A stretch of DNA of 10,860 nt from Bacillota bacterium. GTDB taxonomy: Bacteria; Bacillota; Proteinivoracia; UBA4975. Every line of letters begins with the position of its first letter. The stretch's first letter is position 1. This document shows positions 1-6,600 of the stretch, piece after piece. Below the pieces are notes generated by a model. The model was not told where the DNA came from. It made no database searches and was given only the letters and a program-made list of their open reading frames with translations. Both the position numbers and the translations under genes were made by a program. The stretch is taken from assembly GCA_012727415.1 (NCBI GenBank), contig JAAYHI010000128.1:1-10860 (forward strand). The letters are read 5' to 3'.

Positions 1-438
1 AATGGCATCACTCACTCTTTAGCTGCCGACCGCAGAGTCGTTCTGTTGGTTGGCCCGCCTGGCTGCGGTAAAAGCCGAGTGCTTCGGGAGTTTCAAGACG
101 TCGGGATTGTCAATGTCGGCAAGGAGCTGGCCCGGGAACTCATTCCCCTTGCCAAAGAAAAACGGTCGGAAATGGCCCTGGAGCTTCTTGGACAGTTGAT
201 TGACTCCCATACCCATTCCATTGTTGTCCTGGACAATATTGAATTATTATTTATGCCGGAGCTGAAGATTGACCTTTGGCCTGCCCTGGAGGTTCTTAGT
301 GCCAATAAGAAGTTGATCGTGGCTTGGACCGGAAGGGTAGCAGGGGATCAGATTCAGTGGGGGGACCCCGGAGTCCCTGGATTCCGGGTAATGAGTTTGG
401 AAAACTGTCCTGCCAATATTGTAAATATGACAGGTTAA
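1..438 (+). CDS. brxF: BREX type 3 P-loop ATPase BrxF (5' end missing)
   Basis: This is the C-terminal 145 residues of a small P-loop NTPase. The frame is open from base 1, so the start is upstream. A TTG at 46 is in frame but sits inside the beta-strand just before the Walker A loop, so it is not a credible start. Walker A GPPGCGKS is encoded at 52-75, and a Walker B-like strand IVVLDNIELLF at 220-252. The later parts IVAWTG and the DPGVPGFR segment match the pattern I know from BrxF (LLDNIELLF, VVAW.G, .EPGHPEYR). BrxF is a short (about 150 residue) ATPase of type 3 BREX anti-phage systems, usually encoded with brxC, pglX, brxHII, pglZ and brxA. None of these follows here, because a terminator comes six bases after the stop. 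It is therefore either the last gene of a cluster lying upstream or an isolated copy. Recognition is by remembered sequence pattern, not by a search. Confidence 0.8.
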   Translation, partial: NGITHSLAADRRVVLLVGPPGCGKSRVLREFQDVGIVNVGKELARELIPLAKEKRSEMALELLGQLIDSHTHSIVVLDNIELLFMPELKIDLWPALEVLSANKKLIVAWTGRVAGDQIQWGDPGVPGFRVMSLENCPANIVNMTG

Positions 439-443
439 TCGAT

Positions 444-494
444 TGGGGTATTTCGCGTCGGTTTTTTAGACATGAAATACCCCATGATTTTTTT
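444..494 (+). terminator. Rho-independent terminator after brxF
   Basis: TGGGGTATTTC (444-454) pairs perfectly with GAAATACCCCA (474-484), giving an 11-bp stem. Three bases later comes a run of seven T (488-494). The loop is unusually long at 19 nt and itself contains a run of six T. The hairpin begins six bases after the brxF stop codon, so it should end that transcript and separate it from the next gene. Confidence 0.8.
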
Positions 495-576
495 GCCAGG
501 GAGCGGGAACAGGGCAATAACAAAACATAGTTTTCGCAATTTTAAACAACCTGCCATCTTTCGGATGAGATACCAG

Positions 577-585
577 TGTGATAAT
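577..585 (+). promoter_or_regulatory. Possible extended -10 promoter for the DUF5362-like gene
   Basis: TGTGATAAT reads as an extended -10 element: TG, one base, then GATAAT, five of six matches to TATAAT. It lies in an AT-rich stretch 39 bases before the start codon at 625. No good -35 hexamer is seen at the usual spacing, which extended -10 promoters can tolerate. The upstream terminator makes some promoter between 495 and 610 likely. Confidence 0.45.
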
Positions 586-624
586 ATATATACAACTGTA
601 TTCTATATTTAAGGAGGGATTAAG

Positions 625-993
625 ATGTTAGATAATTTCACTTTGGCGAAGTTTGCCAAGTGGTCCGGTTTCCTGGGGGTCTGGACTATTATTCTTGGTG
701 TGCTACAGGCCCTTACCATTGTTGGCATCCCTGCTGCAATAATCATGATTATTTTAGGCGTCAAACTACTGGGTGCCAAATCTGCCGCCAATCAACTGGC
801 TGTGTCTCCTGAAGGCGATGCTCCTATGCACATCAACAAATTGATTGGCGACCTGAAAACCTATTTCCAGATTAATGGCGTGTTAATTATCATTGGCCTC
901 GTCCTTCTCGTCCTGATCCTTATCGCGTTTATTGTTGCCATTATTGCTATGGGGGGGCAAATCCCTGAGTTCAATTTTGAATTTGGGGCATAA
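625..993 (+). CDS. Small membrane protein, DUF5362-like
   Basis: A 122-residue protein of unknown function. The start is fixed by AAGGAGGG at 611-618, six bases before the ATG. Three hydrophobic stretches are visible: about residues 13-30 and 33-50, which form a tight hairpin with a short turn, and about 82-110, a long Leu/Ile/Val-rich helix. A polar segment between them (about 52-80, with SPEGDAPMHINKL) would face one side of the membrane. The N-terminus is short and Lys-containing, and the tail is acidic (residues 111-122). There are no catalytic motifs. The layout (N-terminal hairpin, DLKTYF segment, third helix) resembles the DUF5362 family of small bacterial membrane proteins; I assign the family by pattern memory. 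It appears to be a single-gene unit, with a terminator on each side. A run of seven G at 951-957 near the 3' end is in frame and looks incidental. Confidence 0.8.
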   Translation: MLDNFTLAKFAKWSGFLGVWTIILGVLQALTIVGIPAAIIMIILGVKLLGAKSAANQLAVSPEGDAPMHINKLIGDLKTYFQINGVLIIIGLVLLVLILIAFIVAIIAMGGQIPEFNFEFGA

Positions 994-1026
994 AGCTCGG
1001 GAAGCGGTTATAAATCGCGGTTTTAT

Positions 1027-1049
1027 ACAGCCTTAGGGCTGTTTTTTTT
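1027..1049 (+). terminator. Rho-independent terminator after the DUF5362-like gene
   Basis: ACAGCC (1027-1032) pairs with GGCTGT (1037-1042) around the four-base loop TTAG, followed directly by a run of T to 1049. This is a compact, canonical intrinsic terminator 33 bases after the stop codon at 991-993. It isolates the upstream gene from the glycan operon. Confidence 0.85.
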
Positions 1050-1052
1050 GTT

Positions 1053-1068
1053 GCCAATAATTGTTGGC
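1053..1068. repeat. 16-bp near-perfect palindrome in the intergenic region
   Basis: GCCAATAATTGTTGGC is self-complementary except for one T/G pair beside the centre (GCCAA, TAATTG, TTGGC). It lies just past the terminator and about 80 bases upstream of the nucleotidyltransferase start. Its size and symmetry would suit a dimeric repressor site, but no known operator consensus is recognised. It could also be chance. Confidence 0.3.
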
Positions 1069-1081
1069 GGGCTAAATTGCT

Positions 1082-1112
1082 ATTACATTTTTCCTTCCCG
1101 GTCCATACTAAT
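1082..1112 (+). promoter_or_regulatory. Weak candidate promoter for the glycan operon
   Basis: ATTACA (1082-1087) is a four-of-six -35 match. ACTAAT (1107-1112) is a four-of-six -10 match, 19 bases downstream, which is longer than ideal. A promoter is expected somewhere between the terminator at 1049 and the ribosome site at 1139, but this is only the best of several poor matches. Confidence 0.25.
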
Positions 1113-1138
1113 ACGGATAGCGTCAAATAATGGACAAC

Positions 1139-1145
1139 AGGAGGG
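1139..1145 (+). promoter_or_regulatory. Ribosome binding site that sets the nucleotidyltransferase start at 1151
   Basis: AGGAGGG lies five bases upstream of the ATG at 1151. An earlier in-frame ATG at 1130 would give seven extra residues (MDNRRVS), has no purine-rich site before it, and would place this Shine-Dalgarno inside the coding region. The conserved fold also begins right after the second Met (RAVIMAGG). The start at 1151 is therefore preferred. Confidence 0.85.
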
Positions 1146-1150
1146 TTTCA

Positions 1151-3592
1151 ATGCGTGCAGTTATTATGGCAGGCGGCAGCGGTTCACGGCTGCGCCCCCT
1201 GACTTGCGATTTGCCTAAGCCAATGGTGCCTGTGCTAAACAGGCCAGTGATGGATTATACAGTAGATTTGCTCAAGAAACACGGCATTGAAGAAATTGCA
1301 GTGACCTTAGCTTACTTACCCGGGGCCATTAAGGATTATTTTGAAGACGGGGCAGATTTCGGCATCAGCTTGCAGTATTTTGTCGAGGATACCCCCCTGG
1401 GCACTGCAGGAAGTGTCAGGAATGCGGCAGGGTTTTTGCCGGAGACCTTTGTTGTCATTAGCGGCGATGCCCTCACTGACTTAGATATCAGTAAAGCAGT
1501 GGCTTTTCATAAAGAAAGGGGTTCCTTGGCCACCCTGGTTTTGCACAGGCAACAGGTTCCCCTGGAGTACGGCGTGGTCATTACCGATGAAGAGGGCAGA
1601 ATAACCCGGTTTTTAGAGAAACCAAGCTGGGGGGAAGTGTTCAGCGACACTGTCAACACTGGTATTTACATTTTAGAGCCGGAGGTGCTGGAGTATGTGG
1701 CCCCGGGCAAGCAAATTGACTTCAGCAAAGACGTCTTTCCCAAGCTCTTGCAAGATAACAAGCCCATGTACGGGTATGTGGCCGATTGCTACTGGTGCGA
1801 CATTGGGGATTTGCGTTCTTACCGCCAGGCTCAGTTTGATGTCCTTGAAGGCAAGGTGGCTGTAGAGCTGGAAGGAAGCCAGCAACAGTCGGGGATTTGG
1901 CTTGAAGAGGATTGTCAGGTGGCGGATAGTGCGGAAATAATCCCCCCGGTTTACATGGGTAAGGGCTGCATTATTGGGTCAAGGGCAAGAATCGGGCCCT
2001 TCACGGTTGTCAATGATTACTGCCGAATTGAGGAGGGGGCTTCCCTGAAGAAGTCGGTAGTCTGGCGGGATTCCCATGTGTCCCGGGGAGCAGAAGTCAG
2101 GGGGGCAACCATTTGCGATGGGGTATGCATCGGTCCGAAGGCGAGGCTATTCGATGACTCGGTGGTAGGGTGTCGGACCGTCCTGGAGCAGGGGGTAACC
2201 TTGCGCCAGGGGGCCAAGGTCTGGCCGGATAAGCGCATTGCCGAGGATACGGTGGTAAGTCAGAACTTCATCTGGGGTTCCCGGCTAAGCCGCAGACTGT
2301 TTGGACGCAAAGATATCAAAGGCCGTTTTAATGTCGAAGTGACTCCCGAGTTTGCCACCAGGCTGGGTTCAGCCTATGCCTCTTTGGCGGCGAAAGATGG
2401 CTCCCTGGTGGTGGCGGGGGACAATACCGAAGCGGCAGCCTTAGTGGCTGATGCCCTCAGCGTGGGTATATTGGCTTGCGGTACAAGGGTTATTCGGGCC
2501 TCTGGCCTGGTTATGCCTATGGTCAGGTTTGCTGTACGCCATTACAAAGCCCAGGGCGGTATCCACGTGCGCCTGGATCCCCTGAAACCCGAGCAATTAC
2601 ATTTGGAATTTGTCAGTGCCTCAGGGGCAAACATTGACAGGAATACCGAGCGCAAACTGGAAAAGGCTATTAATGGCGACAGTTTTCAGCGAGTTGGCAG
2701 TGACCAGGTAGAAATTACCCAGCGCACCGATGACATCCCCAGGCTGTACTTTGTGGAAATGGCTTCTAAACTGCGGGCTTTGGGCCCGGGCAGAAAACGG
2801 GCCCGGCCTTTGACAGTGGTGCTGGGCGCCGAGTCAGAGCTCATGTCGTTTTTGGGCGGCAGCTTTTTAAGCTATATTGGCTGTGACGTCAGGCGGGCAG
2901 AGAATTCCCTGGCCTCAGTCAAAGGGGAAGTAAGGAAGAATAATGCCGACATGGGTGTGTTTTTGGCTGCCGACGGCGAAGGTATTTTGGCTGTGGATGA
3001 AAGAGGCATGGCAGTGGGGCTGGAGGTATACAAGGCTCTGTCGGTGTCCCTGGCTCTTAAAGTAAAGGGCAAGTCAGTGATAATACCCCATGATGCCCCT
3101 CAAGCTCTCAAAAACATGGCCAAGGGTGCGGAAATAATACAGGTAAAGTCTGAACCCGCCGAGGTGATGGCAGCCATGTTGAGCCGGGGAAGCAGAGATG
3201 AGCGGGCTGCATTACAGTACTTGTTGAATTTTGACGGCATTCAGGCAGCAGCGAGAATAGCCGATTTCCTCGTCAGCCGCAAGCTGCGCTTAAGCCAGGT
3301 TTTGAAGAGTCTGCCGGACTTGCATTACAGGGCAACTGCGGTTCCCTGCCAATGGACGGATAAGGGCAGGGTGCTGAGGCAATTGGTTGCCCAGCAACAA
3401 AGACGGAGAATGGAGTTATATGAAGGTGTGAAGATATGGGATGACCGGGGCTGGGCCTTGGTTTTGCCTGACAGCGAAAAACCTCGCTTCAATATCTACG
3501 CCCAGGGGAACAGTGAGGAATTTGCAGACGAACTGGCAGCTGAGTTCAGCGAGAGAGTCAGCTCTTTGCTGCAATCCAAACACGACGAATAA
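1151..3592 (+). CDS. Sugar-1-phosphate nucleotidyltransferase (mannose-1-P guanylyltransferase-like) fused to a degenerate phosphomannomutase domain
   Basis: An 813-residue cytoplasmic protein. Residues 2-235 form an NDP-sugar pyrophosphorylase domain with the nucleotide loop GGSGSRLRPLT (8-18), the PKPMVPV segment (22-28), VISGDALTD (102-110), FLEKP (154-158), VNTGIY (168-173) and WCDIGD (215-220). It would join a hexose-1-phosphate to an NTP, most likely mannose-1-phosphate and GTP. Residues about 258-376 are hexapeptide repeats of a left-handed beta-helix. From about 384 on is the alpha-D-phosphohexomutase fold, but its key loops are lost. The TASHNP serine loop reads RLDPLK (474-479) and the metal loop DGDxDR reads AADGEG (606-611). 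The sugar loop ESGH is not found, and the C-terminal phosphate loop RPSGTEP reads LPDSEKP (772-778). This half is probably not a working mutase and may be structural or regulatory. The fused architecture is known in Bacillota and cyanobacteria. The next gene starts 21 bases after the stop, suggesting an operon. Exact sugar and base specificity cannot be read from sequence. Confidence 0.88.
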   Translation: MRAVIMAGGSGSRLRPLTCDLPKPMVPVLNRPVMDYTVDLLKKHGIEEIAVTLAYLPGAIKDYFEDGADFGISLQYFVEDTPLGTAGSVRNAAGFLPETFVVISGDALTDLDISKAVAFHKERGSLATLVLHRQQVPLEYGVVITDEEGRITRFLEKPSWGEVFSDTVNTGIYILEPEVLEYVAPGKQIDFSKDVFPKLLQDNKPMYGYVADCYWCDIGDLRSYRQAQFDVLEGKVAVELEGSQQQSGIWLEEDCQVADSAEIIPPVYMGKGCIIGSRARIGPFTVVNDYCRIEEGASLKKSVVWRDSHVSRGAEVRGATICDGVCIGPKARLFDDSVVGCRTVLEQGVTLRQGAKVWPDKRIAEDTVVSQNFIWGSRLSRRLFGRKDIKGRFNVEVTPEFATRLGSAYASLAAKDGSLVVAGDNTEAAALVADALSVGILACGTRVIRASGLVMPMVRFAVRHYKAQGGIHVRLDPLKPEQLHLEFVSASGANIDRNTERKLEKAINGDSFQRVGSDQVEITQRTDDIPRLYFVEMASKLRALGPGRKRARPLTVVLGAESELMSFLGGSFLSYIGCDVRRAENSLASVKGEVRKNNADMGVFLAADGEGILAVDERGMAVGLEVYKALSVSLALKVKGKSVIIPHDAPQALKNMAKGAEIIQVKSEPAEVMAAMLSRGSRDERAALQYLLNFDGIQAAARIADFLVSRKLRLSQVLKSLPDLHYRATAVPCQWTDKGRVLRQLVAQQQRRRMELYEGVKIWDDRGWALVLPDSEKPRFNIYAQGNSEEFADELAAEFSERVSSLLQSKHDE

Positions 3593-3599
3593 CTATTTC

Positions 3600-3604
3600 A
3601 GGGG
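3600..3604 (+). promoter_or_regulatory. Modest ribosome binding site of the glucan synthase gene
   Basis: AGGGG sits nine bases upstream of the ATG at 3614, within AGGGGTTGAG, an imperfect match to AGGAGGTGA. It is weaker than the sites of the two preceding genes. The ATG is supported because a hydrophobic membrane segment begins immediately after it and the stop of the previous gene is only 21 bases upstream. Confidence 0.5.
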
Positions 3605-3613
3605 TTGAGAGAA

Positions 3614-6600
3614 ATGGAATTGCTGCTAATTGCGCTGGCGCTGGCCGGGATATATTATCTGGGGCGCCGCTGGCGGAAACATTCGATCTGGTTTGAGGGA
3701 GCCAGCCTCCGCCCCGATGATCTCTATGCCCACGCCCGGGAGCTTGGGAGATGCCACAAAGCAGAACGAAATCAATTTGGCAGCAGGGTACTCCTGCGTC
3801 GGCTTCAGGAAAACTTTCGCTTAATCACGAGGGTGTATACAGCTGCAGCGGAGGATTTGCGGAATAAGCGGCAAATGGTGCCGGCAGCAGAATGGCTGCT
3901 GGACAACTACTACATCATTGAGGAACAGGTCAAGGCAATTCAGCTTGCCGTCAAAAAGACCAATTTTTATGACTTGCCGGTGCTCTGCAATGGATATCTT
4001 CGGGGCAATCCAAGAATATATGCCATTGTCCTGGAAGTCATTTCCCATACCGACGGGCGATTGAACGAAGAGGCAGTGGTCAAATTTCTCCAGGCCTATC
4101 AGGAGGAAGCACCCCTTGGCATTGGCGAAATATGGTTGCTGTCTCTGATGGTGCGCATAGCTTTAATTGAAAAAATCCACCACCTGTGCACAAGCCTTGA
4201 GATTACACGCTGTCAGTGGCGTCAGGCCGAGCGCTTTTTGTCCCGGGTGAAACCGGAAAAGTTGAAAGAAAAGCTCTTCGCCCTGGGACGACTGCATCCC
4301 GCCTTTGCGGAGCACCTGCTGCAAGAGAGTCGGCAAGGGCTGATGGGTAAGGAACTGCGGGATCTCCTGGCAGAGAAACTCCAGGAGCAGGATACCACCC
4401 TGGAAAAATTGGTTCACAGTGAGCATCAGATAAATGCTGCCCAGGCAACTTCACTGGGCAATGCAATAACCAGTCTGAAAGGTGCTTCGCTGCTGGACTG
4501 GAATACGGTGTTTGAAAGGCTTTCCTTTGTTGATGAAATATTGCGGGCAGACAATGTATACCGGGAGATGGACCTGGCTTCCCGCAATTACTACCGCCGC
4601 CAAGTTCAGGTCCTGGCCCGGAAGTTGCGGATCAGTGAAATCAGGGTAGCCAAGCTGGCCGTGGAATTGGCGCAGCGGGGAGAGGGCGAGTGTCGGCGCC
4701 ATTGCGGATACTATTTGCTGGACCAGGGGAAAAGGGAATTATATGCCCGGGCGGGGGCCAAGTACAACAAAATAAGCCTCAGCATTGGCGGCTACATACT
4801 GCTGGTGATGGCATGTTCTGTGGCTGTGGCGGCGGCGGCGGGGGCGGCCGCCCTTCCCCTGGGAGGGGCCTGGCCGGCAGTGCTCGGCTTGTTGTTCTTC
4901 TTCCCCGGCAGCGAAGTAATTGTAACTTTCTTTAACAGGGTATTGGCTCGCTTAAAAAAACCAGCCTTTTTGCCTAAACTGGAGTACTGCCAGGGTATTC
5001 CTCCCGAGAAGGCGGCTATGGTGGTCATACCTGCACTATTGCCCGATGCAGAGAGGACCCGGGAGCTCATTGTCCAACTGGAAGTGCACTGGCTGGCCAA
5101 TCCCGATGAAAATTTGTACTTTGCTCTCTTAGGGGACTTTAAGGATTCTTCCCGGCAAGAGGCAGAGGGTGACAATGAGATACTGCGGGCTGCCCTTTCG
5201 GGTATACAAGGCCTGAACAAGAAATACCCGGGGAACAGGTTTTTTGCCCTGGTGCGGAAACGGCAATACTCCGAGACCCAGGGTAAGTGGATGGGCTGGG
5301 AACGCAAGCGCGGTGCCTTGGTGGAACTCAATCGGTTGCTGCTGGGAAGTGAGGATACTTCCTTTATTTCACCGCCAGGGAACCTGCCCTCTGTTCGCTA
5401 TGTCCTTACCCTGGATGCCGATACCAGGCTGCCCATTGATATGGCCAAGAAGCTGGTGGGGACAATTTCGCATCCCCTTAACGAGGCAGAGCTTTCTGAA
5501 CAGGGACGTCCTGTCCGGGGGTACGGCCTGATTCAGCCTCGCATTGGCGTCAGTGCGGAAAGTGCCAGCAAGACATGGTTTGCCATGGTAATGGCGGGGC
5601 CAGGGGGCACAGACACATATACTCATGCCATAAGCGATGTCTACCAGGACTGGTTTGGGCAGGGCATTTTCACCGGCAAGGGCATCTACAACCTTGCCGC
5701 TGCCGACAAGCTGCTGTCGGCATTGCCGGAAAACAGCATCCTCAGCCACGATTTGTTGGAAGGAGGACTGCTCCGGACAGGCCTGGCTACTGACCTGGAA
5801 CTGGTGGATGAATTCCCTGGGCGCTACAGCTCTTACACAGCAAGGGGGCACCGCTGGACCAGGGGAGACTGGCAACTATTGCCCTGGCTGGGGCCCAGAG
5901 TTCAGGGCAGAAAAAATCCCTTAACCGCGATCACACGCTGGCAGATTTTTGACAACCTCCGGCGCAGCCTTGTGCCGCCGGGCCTTTTCTTCTTTATTGC
6001 CGTCTCACTGTTGGCTCAGGGGGACAACTGGATTTGGCCCGCCCTCTTTTTAGGGGGGGTAGTATTGCCCGAGGTATGGTCCCTTGTTGATTTCAACTGG
6101 CGAGGATACTTGCGCAGTAAAGCCGCAGGCATTAAAACTCCGGCCAGCAGGCCGCGGACGCTGCACCGCCTGGGCTGGCAACTTGCTTTCCTGCCTTACC
6201 AGGCCTGGGTGAATATAGATGCCATCCTGCGCACTGTGTACAGGGTGTTTATTTCCCGGAGAAACCTCCTGGAATGGATCACCGCTGCCGAGGCGGAAAA
6301 GCTGGCGGAAGACGATTACCGAAAACAGTTTGGTCCCGCCTTGCTGGCAGCTGCAGCTGTTGCCCTGTTGCTTCTGTTTGTAAGTCCTTCAGGCTTGTTG
6401 GTCTATCTTCCTTTGCTGGCCTTGTGGCTCAGTGCCCCTGCAATTGCCCGGCGGATCAGCCGCGGCCATGAGGAGGAGAGCGTCGTGGAAGAAGAGGACA
6501 GGGCTCTGCTGCGCAAACTTGCCCGCGAAACATGGCAATACTACGTGGACCTGGTAGGAGAAGAGACAAGCTACCTGCCTCCGGATAACTACCAGGTAGA

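Noticed and set aside
46..48. TTG as the start of the P-loop protein
   Set aside because: The reading frame is open upstream to base 1, and starting here would remove the strand leading into the Walker A loop. The true start is outside the window.
324..530. Small + strand open frame overlapping the brxF end and its terminator
   Set aside because: It overlaps the well-supported BrxF frame and runs through the terminator hairpin; it has no ribosome site and no recognisable protein pattern.
951..957. Seven-G run as a phase-variation tract (similar runs near 6053 and 10650)
   Set aside because: The runs are short and in intact frames, and genes of this composition have several such runs by chance. 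Nothing suggests switching.
1130..1132. Earlier ATG as the start of the nucleotidyltransferase
   Set aside because: There is no ribosome site before it, and the strong AGGAGGG at 1139-1145 points to the ATG at 1151.
3630..3824. 64-codon + strand frame near the start of the synthase
   Set aside because: It is out of frame with the synthase, whose N-terminal helix and family segment (AAEWLLDNYY) are in the frame starting at 3614.
4792..5875. Open frames of 168 and 179 codons on the minus strand
   Set aside because: They are opposite the GT84 domain, which contains clear motifs in the + frame; their translations are low-information Ser/Arg/Pro-rich sequences.
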